Below are positions 34,551 through 42,167 of a stretch of DNA of 64,000 nt, piece after piece (within the stretch, counting starts at the first letter, position 1; each line of letters starts with the position of its first letter). The stretch covers positions 62,001 through 126,000 of the forward strand of contig CAVVCH010000055.1 in the NCBI GenBank assembly GCA_963746605.1, in the 5' to 3' direction. The notes beneath the pieces were generated by a model. That model searched no databases, was not told the DNA's origin, and saw only the letters and a list, made by a program, of their open reading frames with translations. Made by a program: the position numbers and the translations under genes. Source of the DNA: CAVQSS01 sp963746605. Lineage in GTDB: Bacteria; Desulfobacterota; RBG-13-43-22.

Positions 34551-35063
34551 TCACATAGGGACAAAGTTATTGGCCTGGAAATAGTCTTCTTTCAATTGGT
34601 CCAATTGCTGCTCGAAGGCCCGGTAATGGTCCTCCTCCCAATCGGCCAGTTCGTTATAGAACCGCCGGGCTTCCTCGCCGGAGGCCTGTCGGGCGCATTG
34701 ACGGTAAAAATTCGCCGCTTCCAGTTCCAGCTTCATGCCGATACCTAAAACACTGACCTCAAAGTGGCTGTCCTTGATCCGCTTTTTGATTTCATCGCTG
34801 AAAATGGGATTGTCGGCCGCTTTCCGGTGAGCCAGGACCAGGTTGGGGGAAAAGGTGTAATCACCCTTTTCCATGACGGATTTATACTGAGTCCGCAGAT
34901 AATTGAAATGGCCCAGCTCTTCCTCGGCCAGCCGGGCCAGGGTTTCCCGCCCCAGGGAATCGGGGGTATTCCGGGAAGCGTTTTTATAAAAATTATGGCC
35001 GAAGATTTCGGCCTCCATGGCGGTTTTAAGCCCTTGTAAAATTTCCTTCTGGGTAGTGGTCAT
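34551..35063 (-). CDS. Ferritin-like (rubrerythrin-type) diiron protein
   Basis: 170 residues forming a four-helix bundle. A-M-E-A-E-I-F-G-H-N-F-Y, L-A-E-E-E-L-G-H-F, M-K-L-E-L-E-A-A-N-F-Y and W-E-E-D-H-Y supply the Glu/His ligands of a diiron site. The C-terminal rubredoxin domain of true rubrerythrins is absent. A role in peroxide reduction or iron storage is likely in an anaerobe, but this is inferred from the family. It converges on the glycan cluster, with five bases between stops. Confidence 0.85.
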   Translation of the reverse strand: MTTTQKEILQGLKTAMEAEIFGHNFYKNASRNTPDSLGRETLARLAEEELGHFNYLRTQYKSVMEKGDYTFSPNLVLAHRKAADNPIFSDEIKKRIKDSHFEVSVLGIGMKLELEAANFYRQCARQASGEEARRFYNELADWEEDHYRAFEQQLDQLKEDYFQANNFVPM

Positions 35064-35125
35064 ATCAGGAAGCTCCTTGCTGATGTTAGGATCGAAATAT
35101 ATTGACTGCGAAAATAACCGGCATC

Positions 35126-35275
35126 TGTCATTCTGAAGGAGCGAAGCGACTGAAGAATCCCCCTGGCAAGCCTTGGGCTCGAAAGACGAGATCCTTCGAG
35201 GAGTTTACCCTGAGCCGAAAAGCGAGATCCTTCGCTTCGCTCAGGATGACGGCAGGCGAAGGGCTCAGGATGACA
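35126..35275. repeat. Dispersed GTCATTCTGA repeat, copy e
   Basis: TGTCATTCTGAAGGAGCGAA begins the copy and GGGCTCAGGATGACA ends it. A copy of the CATGC...GGGGGTTTAG repeat (35301-35345) follows. Together with the promoter-like site they account for the gap 35064-35478. Confidence 0.8.
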
Positions 35276-35418
35276 AACCAGGATATCTGAAGGTTGAATT
35301 TTCATGCCTTAGGATACCCGCATCGCGCATGGGGGTTTAGTACATACCCGGATCTATTGTTTCTATTATAAAACATGGAATGGAAGTTCTCAATGGAAGT
35401 CCCTTAAAAAATGGCGAA

Positions 35419-35445
35419 TTGGTCAAAAATGTTTTATTATATAAT
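35419..35445 (+). promoter_or_regulatory. Possible promoter of the siroheme gene
   Basis: TTGGTC (35419-35424) and TATAAT (35440-35445) are 15 bases apart, shorter than ideal. They lie 33 bp before the start codon. Confidence 0.35.
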
Positions 35446-35478
35446 AATACTAAAAGGAACCCCGGGAGTTAAAGCAGC

Positions 35479-36162
35479 ATGCGCTATTATCCGGCTTTTC
35501 TAGATTTGCAGGAGGCCTCCTGCCTGGTGGTGGGTGGCGGACAGGTGGGGGAACGGAAGGTGCAGACCCTGCTGTCGTGCGGAGCCAAGGTTCACCTGGT
35601 CAGCCGCGAATTGACCCCCTCCCTGGAAGAGGAAGTTCGACAGGGACGCGTCCGTTTGTTGGCCCTTGAATTTCTGCCGGAACATCTGGAGGGCATGTTT
35701 TTAGTCATCGGAGCCACCAATGATCCGGAAGTCAACCGGCGGATCAGTTCAGCAGCTCGGTCCAGGAATCTATTATGCAACATCGTGGATAAACCCCGGG
35801 AGTGCAATTTTATCGTTCCTTCCCAAGTCCACCGCGGTGATTTGGTCATCGCCATATCTACCAGCGGGCACAGCCCGGCCCTGGCAAAAAAAATCCGGCA
35901 GGACCTGGAAAATCTGTTTCCGGATATTTATAGTATCTATGTGTCCTTATTGGGTCGAATAAGAGAATATATATTGGCTCAGGGATTGCCTCAATCTAAC
36001 AACCAGCAGATCTTTGAATCCCTGGTCAAGGCCCCACTACTGGAATCCTTACGCCGGGGCGACCGAGAAGATCTGACAGACCACTTGATACGGTTATTGG
36101 ATCCGCCGCCGCGGCCGGAAGAAGTGGAAGACTGGCTCCAGGAATTGGGCTGGGGTCCATAG
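35479..36162 (+). CDS. Precorrin-2 dehydrogenase / sirohydrochlorin ferrochelatase (MET8/SirC type)
   Basis: 227 residues. Y-P-A-F-L-D-L then C-L-V-V-G-G-G-Q-V-G-E-R-K is the NAD-binding start of this family, and N-I-V-D-K-P-R-E-C-N-F-I and S-T-S-G-H-S-P-A-L-A-K follow. It oxidises precorrin-2 and may insert iron, on the way to siroheme or heme by the siroheme route. It precedes ccsB-hemA, a usual arrangement in this group. Confidence 0.9.
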   Translation: MRYYPAFLDLQEASCLVVGGGQVGERKVQTLLSCGAKVHLVSRELTPSLEEEVRQGRVRLLALEFLPEHLEGMFLVIGATNDPEVNRRISSAARSRNLLCNIVDKPRECNFIVPSQVHRGDLVIAISTSGHSPALAKKIRQDLENLFPDIYSIYVSLLGRIREYILAQGLPQSNNQQIFESLVKAPLLESLRRGDREDLTDHLIRLLDPPPRPEEVEDWLQELGWGP

Positions 36163-36257
36163 GTGCCTCCCAGGCTCACGGGAGGTTTCCGCGGATGATA
36201 TAACTCATTGATCTGACGGAGACTTCCTGATGGCAGACTTCAAACCTACTCTTACGA

Positions 36258-36292
36258 AATAATTAATAATTAATTGTCAATTATTAATTATT
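36258..36292. repeat. All-AT 14-bp hairpin followed by AACCGTTTC, copy 1
   Basis: The arms AATAATTAATAATT (36258-36271) and AATTATTAATTATT (36279-36292) are perfectly complementary. The same arms, and the following AACCGTTTC, recur at 44427-44454. The hairpin lies 36 bp before ccsB. Confidence 0.75.
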
Positions 36293-36328
36293 AACCGTTT
36301 CGTTTCTATTCTCGCGCTAAGAGGAACC

Positions 36329-37159
36329 ATGGCCCTAATCTCTTTCAAAGTCGCTCTGTTTTTTTACCTTCTGGGGACAGTGGGGTATATCATTTACCTG
36401 ATCTTCCAGAAGAAGCCCCTGGCCCACTACGCCTATGGAGTTTTGTGGGCCGGTTTTCTGGCCCATAGCTTGGCCATCGGAGGACTTTATTACCAGACCG
36501 GTTTTTTCCCAGTCCACAACCTGAGGGAATCCCTTTCTTTTTTTTCCTGGGCGATTATGGGTGCCTACCTGGCCATCCAAATCCGCTTTAATATCCGGGT
36601 CCTGGGCTCCTTCCTGTCCCCCCTGGCCGTGGTCATGATGATCAGTTCCTCCTTCTTACCCCACCCGGCCGGCCCGGCCAACCCGCTATTGCACAGTTTC
36701 TGGCTGGTGTTGCATGTAGTGACGATCTTCCTGGGCAACGGGATCTTCGCCATCGCCTTCCTGGCCGGGATCATGTACCTGATCCAGGAAAGGCAGATCA
36801 AGTCCAAGAATTTGGGCGCCTTCTACCATCGTCTCCCTTCCCTGGAAACGCTGGACGGGCTGAATTACCAATGCCTGATCCTGGGATTTCCCTTGTTGAC
36901 CCTGGGGATGATCAGTGGGTCCCTGTATGCCCACTACACCCTGGGGTCCTTCTGGCGTTGGGACCCCAAGGAGGTCTGGTCGCTGATCACCTGGCTCTTG
37001 TACGCCGCCCTGTTGCACGGCCGGCTGGTGGCCGGCTGGCGGGGCCGGCGCTCGGCCCTTCTATCGATCGCTTTTTTTCTGGTCCTGATTTTTTCGTTCC
37101 TGGGGATCAATTTCCTGGTGAAGGGGTATCACACCTTTTCGGCCTTTCAAAAGGGTTAG
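36329..37159 (+). CDS. Cytochrome c biogenesis protein CcsB/ResC family (CcsA-like)
   Basis: 276 residues with about eight membrane segments. The tryptophan-rich heme site is G-S-F-W-R-W-D-P-K-E-V-W-S-L-I-T-W (about 206-222), and histidines lie in the flanking helices. It acts in the system II heme-handling complex for c-type cytochromes at the inner membrane. The stop is two bases before hemA, so the two are likely co-transcribed. A second ResB-like subunit is not nearby. Confidence 0.88.
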   Translation: MALISFKVALFFYLLGTVGYIIYLIFQKKPLAHYAYGVLWAGFLAHSLAIGGLYYQTGFFPVHNLRESLSFFSWAIMGAYLAIQIRFNIRVLGSFLSPLAVVMMISSSFLPHPAGPANPLLHSFWLVLHVVTIFLGNGIFAIAFLAGIMYLIQERQIKSKNLGAFYHRLPSLETLDGLNYQCLILGFPLLTLGMISGSLYAHYTLGSFWRWDPKEVWSLITWLLYAALLHGRLVAGWRGRRSALLSIAFFLVLIFSFLGINFLVKGYHTFSAFQKG

Positions 37160-37161
37160 GG

Positions 37162-38451
37162 ATGGAGATCGGTCTGATCGGCCTGAATCATAAAACCGCC
37201 CCGGTGGAACTCCGGGAGCAGCTTTCCTCGGTCTGCGTCCCGGGCGCGGTGGGCGTGGGAGGAGAGCTGTCTCCGTCGATCGTTAAAGAAGCCCTCACCC
37301 TGGCCACCTGTAACCGCGTCGAGATCCTCCTGACCGCCGAAGACCTCGACCGGGCCTTTCAAGAGGTCATCCGGACCTGGGAAGACCCACCCCGGAGGAC
37401 CGAGGCGGGCTTGAGACCCTATCTATACGTCTACCGGGGCGATGAAGCGATCCAACACCTGTTCCGGGTGGCGGCCAGCCTGGATTCCCTGGTCGTGGGG
37501 GAGCCCCAAATTTTAGGGCAGCTCAAGACTGCCTATCGGGAAGCCGTGAAAAACCGCTCCACCGGCGTGATCATGAACCGGATGTTGCACAAGGCCTTTT
37601 CCGTGGCCAAGCGGATCAGGACCGAAACCGGCATTGCCGACAACGCCGTTTCCATCAGTTTCGCCGCCGTGGAGCTGGCCAAAAAAATCTTTCAGGACTT
37701 GGCCGGAAAAAAAGTCCTGCTGGTCGGGGCCGGAGAAATGGCCGAATTGGCGGCCGAACATCTGGTTCATCATAAGGTCCAGGAAATCGTGGTGGCCAAC
37801 CGGACCCTGGAACGGGCCATCGACCTGGCCCATCGTTGGCGTGGCCGGGCGGTGTCCCTGCAGGAAGTTCCCCGGGCCTTAAGCGGGGCGGATATAGTGA
37901 TCAGCTCCACCGGATCCCCGGACATACTTGTCCGCCAGGACGAGGTCAAGGCTATCATGAAGCAACGCAAACAGCGGCCTTTATTTTTCATCGATATTGC
38001 CGTGCCCCGGGATATCGATCCCCAGGTCAATCACCTGGATAACGTGTACCTTTACGATATTGACGACCTGCAGGGGGTAGTGGCGCAAAACATTGCCGCC
38101 CGGAAAAACGAAGCCGTTCAAGCCGAGCGGATTGTTCAGGAGGAGACCGTCAAATTCCAAAACTGGATGAACGGTCTGGAGGTGGTGCCGACGATTGTCG
38201 CCCTTCGGAACAAATTTGATGACATTCGCCAGGGGGAGTTGAAAAAAGTCAGTCCGGTCCTTCAGGAACTGACCCCTGATCAGCAAAAGGCCATCGAGGC
38301 CATGAGTCAGGCCATGATGAATAAAATCCTCCACGACCCGATCACCTTTTTGAAAAAGCCCGGGGACCCCTTTCAGGTCAGCAAACAGGCGGATCTGGCC
38401 CAGAAGATCTTCAATCTGAACGCCGAAATTGAGGCAGAGGAAAATTCGTAA
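37162..38451 (+). CDS. hemA: Glutamyl-tRNA reductase
   Basis: 429 residues, normal length. M-E-I-G-L-I-G-L-N-H-K-T-A-P-V opens the protein, and the catalytic cysteine is C50 (L-A-T-C-N-R-V-E). V-G-A-G-E-M-A-E-L-A is the NADPH fold, and the C-terminal dimer helix is complete. It makes glutamate-1-semialdehyde for tetrapyrrole synthesis. ATG 37162 is preferred to the much longer frame starting at 36871, which overlaps ccsB. Confidence 0.95.
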   Translation: MEIGLIGLNHKTAPVELREQLSSVCVPGAVGVGGELSPSIVKEALTLATCNRVEILLTAEDLDRAFQEVIRTWEDPPRRTEAGLRPYLYVYRGDEAIQHLFRVAASLDSLVVGEPQILGQLKTAYREAVKNRSTGVIMNRMLHKAFSVAKRIRTETGIADNAVSISFAAVELAKKIFQDLAGKKVLLVGAGEMAELAAEHLVHHKVQEIVVANRTLERAIDLAHRWRGRAVSLQEVPRALSGADIVISSTGSPDILVRQDEVKAIMKQRKQRPLFFIDIAVPRDIDPQVNHLDNVYLYDIDDLQGVVAQNIAARKNEAVQAERIVQEETVKFQNWMNGLEVVPTIVALRNKFDDIRQGELKKVSPVLQELTPDQQKAIEAMSQAMMNKILHDPITFLKKPGDPFQVSKQADLAQKIFNLNAEIEAEENS

Positions 38452-38453
38452 TT

Positions 38454-38855
38454 ATGGCGGACATCATTTCCCTTGACAATCGTCTGAAGGAACAGCGGGA
38501 CAAACAGCTTTCCGAGCAGAAAAAGAAAAGACTGACTTCCCTCCGGATGGTCATGGAATGCACCAACTGCCCGCGGAAGTGCGCCAAATGCGGTTCCCAG
38601 GTTGAACCGCCCGAGCTGCGCATCCTGTCCCCTGAACTGCCCCTGCGCCTGTGCGGTGGCTGTTGGGAGGAATACCGGGTCTATCAGAAGTTCAGTCAGG
38701 GGCTATCGGTCCCGCAGGATTTGGAGAGCTACCAGAGCCCGGCCTGGATGGAGGTCTGGAAATCCTGGTTGGATTATCAGACCAATCTGCACCGTTACCG
38801 GAATTCCCTGGAATTCCAGAAATTGATGGTGGAGCTGGCCAAAGAAGAAGAGTGA
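38454..38855 (+). CDS. Cysteine-rich (zinc-ribbon-like) hypothetical protein
   Basis: 133 residues, starting two bases after hemA. A basic N-terminal helix (L-K-E-Q-R-D-K-Q-L-S) precedes C-T-N-C-P-R-K-C-A-K-C-G and C-G-G-C-W, enough for one zinc site. The C-terminal third is helical and aromatic (W-M-E-V-W-K-S-W-L-D-Y). No known family is recognised. Its position at the end of the ccsB-hemA operon suggests a heme- or tetrapyrrole-related task, which is only an inference. Confidence 0.65.
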   Translation: MADIISLDNRLKEQRDKQLSEQKKKRLTSLRMVMECTNCPRKCAKCGSQVEPPELRILSPELPLRLCGGCWEEYRVYQKFSQGLSVPQDLESYQSPAWMEVWKSWLDYQTNLHRYRNSLEFQKLMVELAKEEE

Positions 38856-38863
38856 CGGAACGA

Positions 38864-38893
38864 ACATTGAACATCGAACGCCCAACCTTGACG
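38864..38893. repeat. Dispersed GAACATTGAACATCGAAC repeat, copy 1
   Basis: The sequence GAACATTGAACATCGAACGC followed by CCAACCTTGA recurs at 55856-55883, with inverted variants at 55951-55977. It precedes the MITE-like element here. Confidence 0.7.
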
Positions 38894-38894
38894 G

Positions 38895-39113
38895 ACTCGA
38901 AAAAGTCCAAACTGTCATCCTGAACCCTTCGCCTTTCTGTCACCCTGAGCCCTTCGCCTGCTTGTCATCCTGAGCAACGCGAAGGATCTCGGTTTTCGGC
39001 TCAGGGTAAACATGTCTCGTGAAGGATCTCGGAACTAGTTGAAAAAACGAGATTCTTCGTCCCGCGCAATCGCGGGACTCAGAATGACAAATCTCTCTGA
39101 CGGACTTCTGCGA
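38895..39113. repeat. MITE-like element, copy f (inverse orientation)
   Basis: It starts ACTCGAAAAAGTCC and ends GGACTTCTGCGAT, and contains GCCGAAAACC-type and CCCGCGCAATCGCGGGA parts. It reads as the reverse complement of the copies at 23219 and 53827, and occupies the space between the zinc-ribbon gene and ssb. Confidence 0.85.
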
Positions 39114-39144
39114 TACCATCATCTTGAATGAAGATCAAACCTCT

Positions 39145-39567
39145 TTAGAAAGGAATATCATCCTCCGGAAACGGCCCTCCCGGTTCTTCGCGGGGACCCT
39201 GGGCGCTAAAATCCCGCCCGGAGGCGGCCTTTTCCCCCGCCGGGCCCAGCATCTGCATGACCTGGGCGTTTATTTCGGTGGTGTAGCGTTTGTTCCCTTC
39301 CTTGTCTTCCCAACTGCGGGTCTGCAACCGTCCTTCGATATAGACCTGCTTGCCCTTGGACAGGTATTCCCCGCAGATTTCCCCTAAGCGGCCCCAGGCC
39401 ACGACGCGGTGCCATTCGGTCCGTTCTTCCTTGTTTCCGTCCTTGCCGGTCCAGTTCTCTTTGGTAGCCAGATTGAACCGGGCGATGGCCGTTCCGCCGG
39501 CGGTATAACGCAATTCCGGGTCGGCTCCGAGGTTGCCGATTAAAATGACTTTGTTGACCGATGCCAT
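39145..39567 (-). CDS. ssb: Single-stranded DNA-binding protein
   Basis: 140 residues from ATG 39567. M-A-S-V-N-K-V-I-L-I-G-N-L-G-A-D-P-E-L-R is the standard start of the OB fold, and the acidic tip P-F-P-E-D-D-I-P-F that recruits partner proteins is intact. An extension to 39684 is not conserved. It binds ssDNA in replication and repair. Confidence 0.95.
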   Translation of the reverse strand: MASVNKVILIGNLGADPELRYTAGGTAIARFNLATKENWTGKDGNKEERTEWHRVVAWGRLGEICGEYLSKGKQVYIEGRLQTRSWEDKEGNKRYTTEINAQVMQMLGPAGEKAASGRDFSAQGPREEPGGPFPEDDIPF

Positions 39568-39752
39568 AATTTCCCCCTGAACTAGTTTTTCTGCATCTCT
39601 ATGTAGCACATCTCTCCGGTTCCGGCAAGCCGGAATCCCTAATTGACTATAGCCTGGCAATGGATTATGATTCCGGAAATTCAAATATTTGGTCTGGATT
39701 TGGCTTATGAGAAAAACGAATTCAGGCGAAAATCATTTTGTAAAGGGCGTCC

Positions 39753-40478
39753 ATGTCCATTACCAGTGTGTTTTTTTTCCCCATCTTTATTGTGCTGACG
39801 GTCGGCTTCAGCCTGGGGTCCATCCTCGCCGCCCTATTGGATTCTAGCGGGAATCGGGCGCATCGGGTGGGCGCCGTTTGGGGCACATGGTCTCTTTTCT
39901 TCTCCGGGGTGCGGGCCCGGATCACCTATCTGGAGCCCCTACCCCCCGGTGAGGCCTATATTTTCGCCGCCAACCACCAGAGCGCTTTTGACATTCTCGC
40001 CCTGCTTTCCAAGCTGAAGGTCCAGTTTCGTTGGCTGGCCAAGGAAAGCCTGTTTAAAACCCCTTTTATGGGCTGGGCCATGACCCGGGTCGGTTATATC
40101 CCCATCAACCGGTCGAATCCGAAATCGGCTTATCGAAGCCTCCTGCTGGCCGCCAAAAAGGTGGAGAACGGGACCTCGGTGCTGATCTTCCCCGAGGGGA
40201 CCCGGCAATCGCCCAATCAATTAGGCGACTTTAAGAAAGGGGGATTTATCCTGGCCGTCAAGTCCGGGCGGCCCCTGGTCCCGGTCAGCATCAGCGGCAG
40301 CGCGGCCGTACTCCCTAAAAAGAGTTTTTCCATCAAACCCGGGTTGATTGACATCGTGGTCGGGAAACCGATCCCGACGAAGGGGATTTCGGCCAAAGCG
40401 GTGGAACCGCTGATGGAACAGGTCCGGGCGGCTATCCAGGAACATTACCGTCCGATCCACCGGGGAACCCGTCCGTGA
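39753..40478 (+). CDS. plsC: 1-acyl-sn-glycerol-3-phosphate acyltransferase
   Basis: 241 residues with an N-terminal membrane segment. N-H-Q-S-A-F-D is the catalytic HX4D box and F-P-E-G-T-R the glycerol-phosphate site. It makes phosphatidic acid in the inner membrane. The stop overlaps the start of the ribonuclease J gene by four bases, so the two are coupled. Confidence 0.92.
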   Translation: MSITSVFFFPIFIVLTVGFSLGSILAALLDSSGNRAHRVGAVWGTWSLFFSGVRARITYLEPLPPGEAYIFAANHQSAFDILALLSKLKVQFRWLAKESLFKTPFMGWAMTRVGYIPINRSNPKSAYRSLLLAAKKVENGTSVLIFPEGTRQSPNQLGDFKKGGFILAVKSGRPLVPVSISGSAAVLPKKSFSIKPGLIDIVVGKPIPTKGISAKAVEPLMEQVRAAIQEHYRPIHRGTRP

Positions 40479-42151
40479 CGGCCGTTCTTCAAATCCCGAA
40501 TTTCGAACCCACGGTGGAAATCATCCCCTTGGGGGGTCTGGGAGAAATCGGCCTCAACATGCTCCTCTTCAAGTATGGAGAAGAGATCCTGGTCATCGAT
40601 GCCGGTCTGATGTTTCCGGAGGACTACATGCTGGGCATCGATATCGCCATTCCGGATTTCAGCTACCTCCTGAGGCACAAGGACCAGGTCCGGGCCGTGG
40701 TCCTGACCCACGGCCATGAAGACCATATCGGGGCGCTCCCCTTCCTGCTGCGGGAACTCTCGGCCCCGGTGTACGGTTCCCGATTTACCCTGGAGTTGCT
40801 TCGGGAGAAATTGAAAGAACACCAGCTCTTGGGGCAGACGGACCTGCGGTTGATCGCACCCAAAGAAATCCTGGAACTGGGTCCGTTTACGATTGAATTT
40901 ATCCGGGTCGCTCACAGCATCCCGGACGGGATGGGATTGGCCATTCAAACCCCTTTGGGGACGTTCATCCATTCCGGGGATTTCAAGATCGACCAGACCG
41001 GAGGGGTTACCGACCTTAACACCCTGGCCGCTTACGGGGCACGGGGCGTTCTGGCCCTGCTTTCCGATTCCACCAACGTGGAACGGGAAGGCTACACCGT
41101 GCCGGAAAAGCGGATCGGCGAAAGCCTGGATCAGATCATGCGAAAATGCGAAGGCCGGGTGATGGTGGCCGTCTTCGCCTCCAATATCTACCGGATCCAG
41201 CAGGTGGTGGATTCGGCCGTGCGTTACGGTCGTCAAGTGGCCTTTAACGGCAAGAGCATGATCACCAACTGCCGGATCGCCCGGGAGTTGGGCTACCTGC
41301 ACGTTCCCCCGGGTCGGGAGATCACCTTGGGCGAGATGGCCCACACCCCCGATTCCCAGGTCGCGGTCATCACCACCGGCAGCCAGGCCGAACCCATGTC
41401 CTCGCTGACCCGGATCGCCCGGGATGATCATAAACAGATCAAAATTAAAAAAGGCGATACGGTGATCCTTTCTTCCCGGTTTATTCCGGGCAACGAGCGG
41501 GCCATTACCGGCATGATCGACAACCTCTACCGCTTCGGGGCCGAGGTGATTTACGAAAGGGTCTCCGAAATCCACGTCTCCGGCCACGCCCACCAGGAGG
41601 AGCTGAAGTTGATGCTTCGTCTGACCAAGCCCCGGTATTTTCTCCCCATCCACGGGGAATACCGCCACTTGGTCAAACACGCCCAATTGGCCCACGAGAT
41701 CGGTCTCCCCTGGGAAAACCTGCTGCTGGCGGAAAACGGGCAGGTCATTCGGTTCGACCGGGAAGGGTGCCGGTTCGGTGATCCGGTGGAGGCCGGGCGG
41801 GTTTTCGTAGACGGCAAAGGGGTGGGCGACGTAGGGGATCTGATCCTGCGGGACCGGCGCCACCTGTCGAACGAGGGACTGGTCGTGGTCCTGACGGTCC
41901 TGAACAACCAGACCGGCGACCTCCTTTCCGGTCCGGAGATCATCTCCCGGGGGTTTATTTCCGAGGAGGAATACCCGGAATTGATCCGGGAAGCGAAAAA
42001 TCGGGTCCTGGAAATCCTGACCCAGCGGGCGATCGAAGACCGGAAGAATTGGCCGGAAATTCAGGATGAAATCCGCAAGGCCCTGCAACGGTATTTTGTC
42101 AAATCCATTGAACGCCGGCCCGTAGTGCTGCCGCTGATTATCCCTATGTAG
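40475..42151 (+). CDS. rnj: Ribonuclease J
   Basis: 558 residues. I-P-L-G-G-L-G-E-I-G and L-T-H-G-H-E-D-H-I-G are the metallo-beta-lactamase motifs with the two-zinc site, and the beta-CASP motifs (S-D-S-T-N, S-G-H-A) follow. A C-terminal RNase J domain is present. It acts as an endo- and 5'-exoribonuclease in RNA decay. The start is GTG 40475. It is intact and coupled to plsC. Confidence 0.93.
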   Translation: MTAVLQIPNFEPTVEIIPLGGLGEIGLNMLLFKYGEEILVIDAGLMFPEDYMLGIDIAIPDFSYLLRHKDQVRAVVLTHGHEDHIGALPFLLRELSAPVYGSRFTLELLREKLKEHQLLGQTDLRLIAPKEILELGPFTIEFIRVAHSIPDGMGLAIQTPLGTFIHSGDFKIDQTGGVTDLNTLAAYGARGVLALLSDSTNVEREGYTVPEKRIGESLDQIMRKCEGRVMVAVFASNIYRIQQVVDSAVRYGRQVAFNGKSMITNCRIARELGYLHVPPGREITLGEMAHTPDSQVAVITTGSQAEPMSSLTRIARDDHKQIKIKKGDTVILSSRFIPGNERAITGMIDNLYRFGAEVIYERVSEIHVSGHAHQEELKLMLRLTKPRYFLPIHGEYRHLVKHAQLAHEIGLPWENLLLAENGQVIRFDREGCRFGDPVEAGRVFVDGKGVGDVGDLILRDRRHLSNEGLVVVLTVLNNQTGDLLSGPEIISRGFISEEEYPELIREAKNRVLEILTQRAIEDRKNWPEIQDEIRKALQRYFVKSIERRPVVLPLIIPM

Positions 42152-42167
42152 GGGGCCAACGCCGTCG

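Noticed and set aside
36871..37161. N-terminal extension of hemA by 97 codons
   Set aside because: It overlaps ccsB in another frame; the family start M-E-I-G-L-I-G-L-N-H-K-T is at 37162.
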